Positions 9,169 to 17,523 of a DNA stretch of 64,000 nt are shown here, in pieces. The notes beneath the pieces were generated by a model that was not told the origin of the DNA, did no database searches, and was given only the letters and a program-made list of their open reading frames with translations. The DNA is from Pseudoclavibacter sp. Marseille-Q3772. GTDB taxonomy: Bacteria > Actinomycetota > Actinomycetes > Actinomycetales > Microbacteriaceae. The stretch spans positions 124,001-188,000 of the forward strand of contig NZ_OU745391.1 in the NCBI RefSeq assembly GCF_916618895.1, read 5' to 3'. Both the position numbers and the translations under genes were made by a program. The stretch's first letter is position 1. The number at the start of each line of letters is the position of its first letter.

Positions 9169-10584
9169 CTACGCTGGCGGTTGATCCTGCTGCTGGCCGC
9201 TGCTGTGCTGCGATGAACCCGAGCGCTTGCGGCGGCGACGACGTCGACGTGGTGCCTGCTCTCCGGCTGCGGTGTCGGCTGGGGATGCGGTCTCCGGCGC
9301 GTTCGAGGTATCCGTGCCATCCGAGTGGCGCTTCGTTCGCGTGCGACGGCGGCGCGAGGTACGCGGCTTGGTGCCGGCTTCGCGGTTCTGCTCGGGTGTT
9401 GCCGATTTGATACGCCCCTTCGTGCCCTCCGGAATATCGAGGTCGGTAAAGAAATGCGGGCTCGATGAGTATGTCTCCTGCGGTTCTTCCTCGCTTAGCT
9501 CGAGCGCCTTGGCGATCAGTGTCCAGCGTCGCAGATCATCCCAGTCGATCAGCGTGATGGCAACACCGGTACGGCCGGCTCGACCGGTTCGTCCCACACG
9601 GTGCAGATAGGTCTCTTCGTCATCGGGGATGGTGTAGTTGAAGACGTGTGTGACATCATCCACATCGATACCGCGGGCGGCAACATCGGTGGCAATGAGC
9701 ACATCTTTCTTGCCGGACTTGAACTGCGACATTGAGCGTTCGCGCTGGTCCTGATTCATGTCTCCGTGCACTGCGGCGACGCTGAATCCGCGACCGCGCA
9801 GTTCGTCAAGCAGCTTCGCGGCTGAACGTTTGGTACGCATGAAGATGACGGCCTTTTCACGGCCATTGGCTTGCAGTGCGCGGGCGATCATCTCATCCTT
9901 GTCGAGCGGATGCGCGCGGTACACCAGGTGACGGATGTTCTTCTGGGTGATGCCCTCATCCGGATCAGAAACACGGATGTGCACCGGAGTCGACATGAAC
10001 CGTCGGGCAAGGCTGAGGATGGGGCCGGGCATCGTCGCTGAAAACAGCATGGTGTGGCGTACCGCAGGTAGGCGATCAACGATGCGTTCGATATCGGGGA
10101 GAAAACCGAGATCAAGCATCTTGTCGGCCTCATCGAGCACGACCTCCGAAACCTCACGCAGCGAGATAATCCGGCGGTTCACCAGGTCAATCAGACGGCC
10201 GGGAGTTGCCACAACCACCTGCGCCCCGGCTTTGATCTGCTCAATCTGTTCGTCGTACCCTTTTCCGCCGTAGATTGGCACGACGGTGGTACTGCGGTCA
10301 CGGACCGCGAGCTGCAGATCCTCGTATACCTGCGCCGCAAGTTCGCGCGTCGGAGTGATCACCAGCGCTTTAACTCCGGGGGAGGGGTCTTCGCCCAACC
10401 GCTGCAGCAGCGGTAACCCAAATCCGAGGGTCTTACCGGTGCCCGTCTTGGCCTGGCCGATAATGTCCTGGCCCTTCAACGCCAGCGGAATGGTCTGTTC
10501 CTGGATGGGAAATGCCTCAACGATGCCTGCTTCAGACAGCACACCGCAGATATCGGGTTCAATGCCGAGTTCTGAGAATTTCAC
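9169..10584 (-). CDS. DEAD-box ATP-dependent RNA helicase (RhlE-like)
   Basis: 471 aa from GTG 10584. All superfamily 2 motifs are present: Q motif FPIQEQ, Walker A AKTGTGKT at 45-52, PTRELAAQV, TPGRLID, DEAD, SAT, HGDMNQDQRE, ATDVAARGIDV and HRVGRTGRAG. The last ~90 residues are a disordered Arg/Thr-rich tail (runs of six Arg), typical for RNA binding in the actinobacterial RhlE group. Expected role is RNA remodelling in mRNA turnover or ribosome assembly. It is divergent from the ferritin-like gene, an arrangement also found in mycobacteria (Rv3211 region). Confidence 0.95.
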   Translation of the reverse strand: MKFSELGIEPDICGVLSEAGIVEAFPIQEQTIPLALKGQDIIGQAKTGTGKTLGFGLPLLQRLGEDPSPGVKALVITPTRELAAQVYEDLQLAVRDRSTTVVPIYGGKGYDEQIEQIKAGAQVVVATPGRLIDLVNRRIISLREVSEVVLDEADKMLDLGFLPDIERIVDRLPAVRHTMLFSATMPGPILSLARRFMSTPVHIRVSDPDEGITQKNIRHLVYRAHPLDKDEMIARALQANGREKAVIFMRTKRSAAKLLDELRGRGFSVAAVHGDMNQDQRERSMSQFKSGKKDVLIATDVAARGIDVDDVTHVFNYTIPDDEETYLHRVGRTGRAGRTGVAITLIDWDDLRRWTLIAKALELSEEEPQETYSSSPHFFTDLDIPEGTKGRIKSATPEQNREAGTKPRTSRRRRTRTKRHSDGTDTSNAPETASPADTAAGEQAPRRRRRRRKRSGSSQHSSGQQQDQPPA

Positions 10585-10731
10585 GAAAAATCTGCCCTAT
10601 CGAAGGTGGAAGTCGCAGCGCCCACTTGTCTAGGACGCGCAGGTGCGGTCGACAGCACCATCCCCAAGCCTAACTTGCTGCCGCGATTACGGGCGAAGGC
10701 AGCGCTACGATTACAGTCATTTCGCCATCGA

Positions 10732-10744
10732 TAGGATGGGGTAC
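10732..10744 (+). promoter_or_regulatory. Leaderless -10 box of the ferritin-like gene
   Basis: TAGGAT at 10732-10737 followed by seven bases and GTG at 10745. This places the transcription start at or next to the start codon and decides the start. Confidence 0.55.
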
Positions 10745-11377
10745 GTGACCCAAGCAGCGCGCGAACAGACCCCGGATGCATCCCCATTCGCATCCCTCAT
10801 CCCCGAACCGGAACGGCTTGCGAGCATGGCCGATGCCATCGTCGCCCGGCAGCGGCGTGAACTCACCGCGCTGGCAGAGCAGGGCGAGCTGCCCGAGGCA
10901 GTGCGCGCGCAGCTGGATAATGCGGTCGCGGCACTCCCGGAAGCAACCGGTTCGCAGGATGATGCTGCTATCGCCCTACTCGAGGTGCTCTGGGCGCGAG
11001 TGAGCGGTCGCAATACTGTCGAACACGCGGGATCGCTGTTAATCAGCAGCGGCATCGCCATGGATGCACTCGTTGAGTATGCGCGAATGGTCGACTCACA
11101 GATTACCCAGGCCGAAGAGTTCAACGAGAGCCTTACCGAGCTGTCCGAGGCACTGTCGACGCTCACCGTTGACTCTGCGGTTTCGGCCCGCCTGGCGGTA
11201 TGGGCGCGACGGATCGCCGGTGACACGGTGGTTTGGACGCGAGAAATCCTCGGCATCGAACCCGGAGCCAGCGCCGACACACTGGCAGCGGGCGCTGAGG
11301 CCGGTGCCGAGAGGCTCGCGAGCCAACTGTTCTCAAACCACTCGCGGCGCATGAACACGCTGAATCTCGCGGCCTAA
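10745..11377 (+). CDS. Ferritin-like fold protein (MiaE-like)
   Basis: 210 aa from GTG 10745 (see the TAGGAT box upstream; ATG at 10736 would fall inside that box's spacer). The protein is almost entirely helical, with acidic and His residues spaced as in ferritin-like bundles (for example NTVEHAG, QITQAEEFNES). In actinobacteria such proteins are encoded beside the RhlE-type helicase and DUF3107. Some are annotated as tRNA hydroxylase MiaE-like, but the substrate is not established. A canonical ExxH pair is not obvious, so metal binding is uncertain. Confidence 0.7.
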   Translation: MTQAAREQTPDASPFASLIPEPERLASMADAIVARQRRELTALAEQGELPEAVRAQLDNAVAALPEATGSQDDAAIALLEVLWARVSGRNTVEHAGSLLISSGIAMDALVEYARMVDSQITQAEEFNESLTELSEALSTLTVDSAVSARLAVWARRIAGDTVVWTREILGIEPGASADTLAAGAEAGAERLASQLFSNHSRRMNTLNLAA

Positions 11378-11405
11378 CCGCAGGCGCAAGTACCCCCCCC
11401 CTGAG

Positions 11406-13259
11406 CTACCGCCGCTTCTTCAGGCTGCCGAAGACCGACCGCACGACTTCGCGAATAACCGTCTTGCCGGTGCGCGAGGTAGCGATCTGCTCGATCAACG
11501 ACTTGTCTTGTTTCGCCTTGGTGCGAGTGCGCGGTGTACGGGATGTGGTGTCGCGCTCGCGGATGTCACGCTCGAGCTGATCTGCCTCGCGATCGCGCGC
11601 GGAGCTGTTGGCCTTGGCTTCTTCGGCTGCACGTTCGGCCTCGGCAGCTTTGTTGATCTTCTTCGCGAGAATTTCGTACGCCGATTCGGGGTCGACCGGG
11701 GTGCCGTATTTTGCCATGAGCGGTGAGGCGCTCACTGCGGCTTCAATTTCGGTTTGTGGAGTCGGATCCATCGACCCTTGCGGCGCACGCAAGCGGGTCC
11801 ACGCCACTGGCGATGGTGCGCCCTTCTCATTCATCACCGTGATGATGGCTTCACCGGTGGCCAGCTGCGTGAGCACCTGCTCGAGGTCGTAACCAGACTT
11901 TGGATAGGTGCGCACGGTTGCGCGTAATGATTTCGCATCGTTCGGCGTGTGAGCACGAAGCTGATGCTGCACGCGCGATCCAAGCTGCGCCAGCACGTCT
12001 TCGGGAACATCCTTCGGAGTTTGGGTGACGAAGAAGATTCCGACTCCCTTGGAGCGGATCAAGCGCACTGTCTGGACGATCTGGCTAATGAACTGTTTCG
12101 ACGCATCCTTGAACAGCAGGTGCGCCTCGTCAAAGAAGAACACCAGTTTCGGTTTGTCGAGATCGCCGACCTCGGGAAGCGTTGCGAACAGATCGGCAAG
12201 CAACCACATCAAGAAGGTGGAGAACACCTGCGGTTGCTGGGCGACGCCGGGGATCTCAAGCAGCGATACGATGCCGCGACCGTCGGTGGCGGTACGCATG
12301 AACTCGTTGGTGTCGATTTCGGGTTCGCCGAAGAACACATCTGCGCCGGCGGCAGCGAAGTTGGTCAGCTCTCGCAGGATGACGCCGGCGGTCTGCTTGG
12401 AAACCCCGCCGATGTTTGCGAGTTCGCTCTTGCCTTCGTCGCTGGTGAGGTACTGCAATACGGCGCGCAGATCCTCAAGACCCACCAGCGCGAGTCCCTG
12501 CTGGTCGGCGTAGTGGAACACCAGCGAAAGGCTCGACTCTTGTGTCTCGTTGAGACCCAGTACCTTGGCAAGCAGCAACGGGCCGAAGCTGGATACCGTC
12601 GCTCGAATCGGTACGCCGACGCCGCGGCCGCCGAGCGAGAAGTATTCAACGGGAGAGGAGACCGGCTGCCAGTCCTGGCCGATGCTCTCGGTGCGTGCGA
12701 GCAGTTTCTCGCTGCCGGTACCGGCAGTGGCAACACCGGAGAGGTCACCTTTAATATCGGCAGCGAATACCGGTACGCCCGCCGCAGAGAGCTGTTCGAG
12801 CATTACCTGCAGCGTTTTGGTCTTACCGGTTCCGGTAGCGCCGGCAACGAGACCGTGACGGTTGGTCATTGCGATTGGGATGCGAACGGGCACATCCGCA
12901 AGTGCCTCACCGTTGACGAGCGCTCCGAGCTCGAGCGCCGGGGCGTCAAAGGAATATCCGGCGCGAATTGCTGCCACAGCCTCATCATCGAGCGGGCCCG
13001 AGACATCGGCCGAAGTATCTGCAGGCTGCGCGGGTTCTTCTGGCTTGTCTTGCTCCGCCGGCTGCCCGCTCTCTTCTGGTTCAGCGGCGTCCGACGCCTG
13101 AGCAGTGGTTTCCGGTTCTGCGGCAGCAGAGCCGGCTGCAGCAGTGTTCTGCTCCTGCTGTGCCGCAGCTTCAGCCGCGGCAAGGTCAGCCTGCGCTTTC
13201 GCGAGTGCCTCGCGAGCGGCTTCAACATCTGTGTTGGTGGACTTTGATTCTGACGCCAT
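11406..13259 (-). CDS. HerA-like / DUF853 P-loop ATPase
   Basis: 617 aa. A disordered Ala/Glu/Gln-rich N-terminus of about 90 residues is followed by a HerA/FtsK-type ATPase core with Walker A GATGTGKT at 140-147 and a Walker B strand LVFFFDEAHLLF. An Arg/Lys/Glu-rich C-terminal segment ends in basic residues. DUF853 proteins are hexameric ATPases related to the archaeal DNA-end-resection helicase HerA. The bacterial role is not settled. The gene has a leaderless-type promoter and is monocistronic. Confidence 0.85.
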   Translation of the reverse strand: MASESKSTNTDVEAAREALAKAQADLAAAEAAAQQEQNTAAAGSAAAEPETTAQASDAAEPEESGQPAEQDKPEEPAQPADTSADVSGPLDDEAVAAIRAGYSFDAPALELGALVNGEALADVPVRIPIAMTNRHGLVAGATGTGKTKTLQVMLEQLSAAGVPVFAADIKGDLSGVATAGTGSEKLLARTESIGQDWQPVSSPVEYFSLGGRGVGVPIRATVSSFGPLLLAKVLGLNETQESSLSLVFHYADQQGLALVGLEDLRAVLQYLTSDEGKSELANIGGVSKQTAGVILRELTNFAAAGADVFFGEPEIDTNEFMRTATDGRGIVSLLEIPGVAQQPQVFSTFLMWLLADLFATLPEVGDLDKPKLVFFFDEAHLLFKDASKQFISQIVQTVRLIRSKGVGIFFVTQTPKDVPEDVLAQLGSRVQHQLRAHTPNDAKSLRATVRTYPKSGYDLEQVLTQLATGEAIITVMNEKGAPSPVAWTRLRAPQGSMDPTPQTEIEAAVSASPLMAKYGTPVDPESAYEILAKKINKAAEAERAAEEAKANSSARDREADQLERDIRERDTTSRTPRTRTKAKQDKSLIEQIATSRTGKTVIREVVRSVFGSLKKRR

Positions 13260-13271
13260 GCGATCAGCCTA
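13260..13271 (-). promoter_or_regulatory. Leaderless -10 box of the HerA-like gene
   Basis: TAGGCT (minus strand, 13271-13266), six bases, then ATG at 13259. No ribosome site fits in between. Confidence 0.55.
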
Positions 13272-13352
13272 CGCAACGTGGCGGCGGGAAAGATGGAAGT
13301 GTCGGCCGTTCCCAGTTCGGGGACGCGACCGACACACGCAAACCCAAGGGCG

Positions 13353-13685
13353 CTAGGAGACCGCCCCGCGGTGGCTGAGGCGTTCAAAGAGATCTTCGTC
13401 GTCCTCGGCTCGACGGCGGGGAAGCGTTAGGGCGGTAGTAATGGTGACCGAGGCCACAAAGGCGACCAGAATGGTCCAGATTCCGACCGCGTCGTATCGC
13501 AGCCATTCCCATCCAAACAACCGCATTGCCCAACTAGCGATGACCCAATACACCAGTGCGGTAATGGCACCAAGAGACGGCAGCAGCGCGATACCCACGG
13601 CTTCTCGCGGCTTGGCGACGAGGATTGCAGCGGTGCCGATGGCTACGCCGATGAGCCCTGCAAAGAGGAGTTCCAGGCCGTTCAT
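13353..13685 (-). CDS. Small integral membrane protein, unknown function
   Basis: 110 aa with three to four predicted membrane segments (starting LLFAGLIGVAIGTAAIL; then LPSLGAITALVYWVIASWA; then IWTILVAFVASVTITTALTL) and a charged, acidic C-terminal tail. It lies two bases behind the DUF3107 gene and is probably co-transcribed with it. No family is recognised; similar small membrane proteins accompany DUF3107 in other Microbacteriaceae. Confidence 0.65.
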   Translation of the reverse strand: MNGLELLFAGLIGVAIGTAAILVAKPREAVGIALLPSLGAITALVYWVIASWAMRLFGWEWLRYDAVGIWTILVAFVASVTITTALTLPRRRAEDDEDLFERLSHRGAVS

Positions 13686-13687
13686 GG

Positions 13688-13912
13688 TTATGCGGTGAAT
13701 CCAACTCGGCGTACGGTTTCTTCACCGATCTCCACGAACGCGATCTGTGCCGCATTCACGAGAATCACACGTTCACGGTCATCCGTGAATCGAACTACGC
13801 CGCTCTCCGACTCCAGCGCACGCGAAACACTCTTCTCGATTTCCTCCGCGGACTGGTTCGTTTCAAAGGTGAGCTCTCGCGGTGAGTGCAGAATACCGAT
13901 GCGCAGTTCCAT
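13688..13912 (-). CDS. DUF3107 family protein
   Basis: 74 aa; the whole protein matches the actinobacterial DUF3107 family (MELRIGILHSPREL start, about a third acidic residues, ending in an ETVRRVGF strand). AAAGGA six bases upstream supports the ATG. Homologues sit between the RhlE/ferritin-like genes and adnAB, as here. Function unknown. Confidence 0.85.
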   Translation of the reverse strand: MELRIGILHSPRELTFETNQSAEEIEKSVSRALESESGVVRFTDDRERVILVNAAQIAFVEIGEETVRRVGFTA

Positions 13913-14094
13913 TGCGTGTCCTTTCGTTGGGAAGGCAACGCGACCACAATACCCGCCTCAACGCCGTGTTTGTGTGCGCGTCCACCGGTGGCGAACAATG
14001 TTCGATGGCAAGCGGATGTGGTGCTGCACCGTTTGATGTCGGAGGGTGCAGATAGTGTGACGGTACCTCTTGATCGAGCGCTTAGGAGCACGCC

Positions 14095-17000
14095 ATGAAC
14101 AGTGCATCAACTACCAGCGAGGGCATCGGCCGTTGGCCGGTGGTGCTTGATGAATCACAACAGCGAGTAGTGGCCGAGGCTCGGACACAGTCATTTGCGG
14201 TGGTTGGTGCGCCCGGAGGTGGCCTGACCACGACCCTGGTTGAGCTTGTTGCGGATGCCGTAGATCAGGGCACGGATCCTGCGCAGATTCTCGCCATCGG
14301 TGCAAACCGCCGCAGTGCTGCACGGCTGCGCGATCAGCTGCAGCAGCGGCTACAGCGAGCAACCACGGGAAGCCTCCTGGGTCGAACGTTGCCCTCAGTG
14401 GCGATGGAGATTATCTCGGCGAGCAGGGCACGTGCAGCAGAATCGTCACCCCGACTGCTCACGGGCGCGCAGCAAGACGCAATCCTCCATGATCTGCTCG
14501 AAGGTGATGTCATTGACGCAAGGGAGCGTGGCGTATGGCGCTGGGGCACGGGGCTCGATCCGGAAACCCTCATGCTGCGCGGGTTTCGCGATGAGGCGCG
14601 AGATCTCCTCGCGGCGATGGTTGAGCGGGGCGTTACACCGGCACAGCTTGAACAGCTGGGTGACTTGAGCGATAAGAACGAAGAGTGGCTCGCGCGGAAC
14701 CGGTTTCGCCAGCATTGGCGCGGTTTTGCTGATTTCGCCGAACGCTATTTCGATGTGCTTGAATCGGGATATAGCGGCGTATTCGATACGCCCATGGCTT
14801 GCCGTGAGGCGGTGCGCGTGCTCCGCACCGATACCGCAAGCCTGGGTGCATTTGCCGAGTTGAAGGTAATCGTGGTCGACGATGCACAGGAGCTCACCGC
14901 ACCCGCCCGTTCGTTACTGCTCGCCCTTGCCGAACGCGGTACTCGACTGATCACCTTCGGTAACCCGGATATCGCCTCGGGTACCTTCCACGGTGGCGTG
15001 GCGAAATTTGCCGGCGGTTGGCGGCACCCGGCTACGAGAACGAATGTGCCGGTTCGCACACTGGAATACGTGTACCGGCACGGCCAGACCATACGCAATG
15101 TGGTGAAGCAGACCTGTGGGGCGATCGGCACCGCGGGCGTCGATATCAAGCATCGCCGGTCGGCATCGCTGGCGGAGCGTGCGGGAAATGCGTACCTTTC
15201 GACCGCGGCCTCATTTGCCGAGGCAGAGAACGACATTGCGCAATTTCTCCGTTGGCAGCACCTTCTTCACGGTGTGCCGTGGAACGAAATGGCGGTCATC
15301 GTGCGCAGTTCTGCGTCGCTGGCGTCGCTCGCGCAGCGGTTAGAGCGCGGTAAGGTGCGCACGCAGATCAGCGGCAGCGCGACGTTTGCCGATGACGCGG
15401 TTGTTCGAGCAATTCTGACGATGGCGCTGGCTGTCGAACGCGGCGATATCACGGCCGAAGGAATCGCCGAGATCCTACAATCACCGCTGTACGGTATCGA
15501 CCCATTGCAGCTTCGGGCGCTTCGCCGATTGGTGTACTTCACGGCTCGCTCTACGCAGCATGCCGATCCAAATCCCCGTGGCGGTATGGAACTCCTTGCT
15601 GAGTCCGTCAGCGCTGCGTTTCTCGACGCGCAGCAGCAAGTCACCGCACCCGCAGAGCTGTTGGGTAGCCATGGAAACGCGCTGGTACGAGAGCAAACGC
15701 GCCAGGCCGTGTTTGCACTTGTTGACGCCCTGCAGCGTATGCGGCGTCGGTTAGTGGCAAACGAACCGATTGACGTCATTCTCTACGAGGCGTGGCATGA
15801 CGATGAACGCGCCGAACAGTGGCAACAGCTTGCGCTCTCACAAGAACCGGGTGCAGCCGAGATGAATCGTCGGCTGGATGCGGTCGTGGCGTTGTTTGAG
15901 CGGGCAAAACGTTTGGTCGAGCAAGAACCAGGTACCCCGCTTTCGTCATTCGTAGCGAAGTGGCAGGGCGCATCGGTACACGAGGATTCGCTCATCGCAC
16001 GAGGCACGACGGATGCGGTCACGCTGACCACACCAACCGGTGCGATTGGCCGACAGTGGCGGGTCGTTGTGGTCGCCGGGGTGACCGAAGGTGCCTGGCC
16101 AAACCTGCGATTGCGAGACTCCCTCCTCGGCGCGGGAAGGCTTGCCGAGGCGCTGGAAATCTCCGAGGCACTCAGTGTGATCGATCGCCGCAAGGCAGTG
16201 CAATTTGACGAATATCGGATGCTCACAGCGGCGATTTCGCGAGCGAGCGACCAAGTTCTCATCTCGACCGTGAATAGCGAGGATGCGCAACCCGCATCCA
16301 TCCTGTCCGCCCTGACCCTCGAACCGCTACCAGAGGCATTACGCGACGCTACCCGCATCCTGAACGACCTGAACCCGGCAGCGGGCAGCAGCGATGCCGA
16401 GTCGCTGTCTGAGGATGGTTCAGAGCGTAAGCTCACGGCTCGTGATGTGTTAACGGTTGATGGGCTCGCTGCCACACTGCGGCGCTCGCTGCTGCAATCA
16501 CAGCTTCACCCGCAAATCGCTCCGGCCTCATTCGATGCCGCTGAGGTTCGGGCACTCGGAGCGCTCGCTGCTGCGGGAGTTCGAGCCGCTGACCCAAACC
16601 ACTGGTATGGAATCCAGGGGACGAGCACTACGGCTCCGCTTACGCCGATCATTGACGGCGAGCTGACACTGTCGGTATCGCCATCGCGTATCGCGGCCCT
16701 GCGTGAGTGTCCGGTGAATGCCTTCCTCTCACAGGTGGTCTCGAGCCCGGCTGGAGAGCCGCAGTGGTTGGGAACGATGATTCACGATCTCGCAGAGCAC
16801 GAGCAAGAGTACGCATCCCACGAGGCGATGAAGAACGAAGCGTTGCGGCGAGTGGATGCGTACCCGTTTGCGTCGGAATGGATGCGGCAGGTACTGCGAG
16901 CCCAAGCGTTGCAAGCCGTTGATGGTTTGTGGTCGTACCTGAAGCAAGCGCAGCCCGCGATCGGATATGAGACGAAGTTTGTCTCGGCCTCGCACCTGCA

Positions 17001-17523
17001 GGCGGTGAGCTCGAGAGCACAGACCGTTGACGTCACCGTACAGTTGCGCGGTCAGATTGACCGACTTGAGATCGTGGACGGAAGCGCTCGGATCATCGAC
17101 TTTAAGACCACTGCCACGAACACAGAGCGAGCCGATGAATCCCCGCAGCTACAGGCATACCGAATCGCCTGTGTTCGCGGAGATATCGATGCCCTTTCTA
17201 ACGGGGAGCCCTTCGGTAGCGCTGCGCTGGTGTTCCCTCGCATTCCGCGAAGCCGCCCGGTGCCCGCATCCTGGAGCGAACGGGTGCTGACACCGGCCGA
17301 TGACGATGAATTGCTCGAACAAGAAGCAGAATTCAACGCTCTGGCATTGGCTGCGGTCGGAATCAATGTTGTGCAGGCAGGGCGATCGGGTGACGTTTCT
17401 CGAACCGTCGTCGATGCACCACCCGAATTGCTGCGCGCCGTTGAGGCGCATTGCGCATCCGCATCACACGGCGGAATCCAACACGATTGTGCGCTCCATG
17501 TCGCCGAGGAGGTTTGCGCCTGA
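14095..17523 (+). CDS. adnA: AdnA-like subunit of the AdnAB helicase-nuclease, motor motifs degenerate
   Basis: 1142 aa, ribosome site AGGAGC. It is a UvrD-family helicase with a C-terminal PD-(D/E)XK nuclease, paired with the downstream adnB (stop and start overlap). AdnAB resects double-strand breaks for homologous recombination in mycobacteria. The nuclease site looks intact: D989 (GQIDRLE) and D1002-x-K1004 (DFKT). The N-terminal motor does not: the P-loop reads GAPGGGLTT at 38-46 (Leu44 in place of the catalytic Lys), motif II is DDAQE at 262-266, and the usual GDPxQ motif is GNPDI. So AdnA probably binds DNA and cuts but does not hydrolyse ATP. Only one clear candidate Fe-S cysteine is kept near the nuclease (C872); the C-terminal C-x2-C-x5-C set is not seen. 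Confidence 0.9.
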   Translation: MNSASTTSEGIGRWPVVLDESQQRVVAEARTQSFAVVGAPGGGLTTTLVELVADAVDQGTDPAQILAIGANRRSAARLRDQLQQRLQRATTGSLLGRTLPSVAMEIISASRARAAESSPRLLTGAQQDAILHDLLEGDVIDARERGVWRWGTGLDPETLMLRGFRDEARDLLAAMVERGVTPAQLEQLGDLSDKNEEWLARNRFRQHWRGFADFAERYFDVLESGYSGVFDTPMACREAVRVLRTDTASLGAFAELKVIVVDDAQELTAPARSLLLALAERGTRLITFGNPDIASGTFHGGVAKFAGGWRHPATRTNVPVRTLEYVYRHGQTIRNVVKQTCGAIGTAGVDIKHRRSASLAERAGNAYLSTAASFAEAENDIAQFLRWQHLLHGVPWNEMAVIVRSSASLASLAQRLERGKVRTQISGSATFADDAVVRAILTMALAVERGDITAEGIAEILQSPLYGIDPLQLRALRRLVYFTARSTQHADPNPRGGMELLAESVSAAFLDAQQQVTAPAELLGSHGNALVREQTRQAVFALVDALQRMRRRLVANEPIDVILYEAWHDDERAEQWQQLALSQEPGAAEMNRRLDAVVALFERAKRLVEQEPGTPLSSFVAKWQGASVHEDSLIARGTTDAVTLTTPTGAIGRQWRVVVVAGVTEGAWPNLRLRDSLLGAGRLAEALEISEALSVIDRRKAVQFDEYRMLTAAISRASDQVLISTVNSEDAQPASILSALTLEPLPEALRDATRILNDLNPAAGSSDAESLSEDGSERKLTARDVLTVDGLAATLRRSLLQSQLHPQIAPASFDAAEVRALGALAAAGVRAADPNHWYGIQGTSTTAPLTPIIDGELTLSVSPSRIAALRECPVNAFLSQVVSSPAGEPQWLGTMIHDLAEHEQEYASHEAMKNEALRRVDAYPFASEWMRQVLRAQALQAVDGLWSYLKQAQPAIGYETKFVSASHLQAVSSRAQTVDVTVQLRGQIDRLEIVDGSARIIDFKTTATNTERADESPQLQAYRIACVRGDIDALSNGEPFGSAALVFPRIPRSRPVPASWSERVLTPADDDELLEQEAEFNALALAAVGINVVQAGRSGDVSRTVVDAPPELLRAVEAHCASASHGGIQHDCALHVAEEVCA

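Noticed and set aside
11949..13247. 432-codon plus-strand frame inside the HerA-like gene
   Set aside because: Antisense shadow of a gene with clear Walker motifs; long mirror frames are usual at this GC content.
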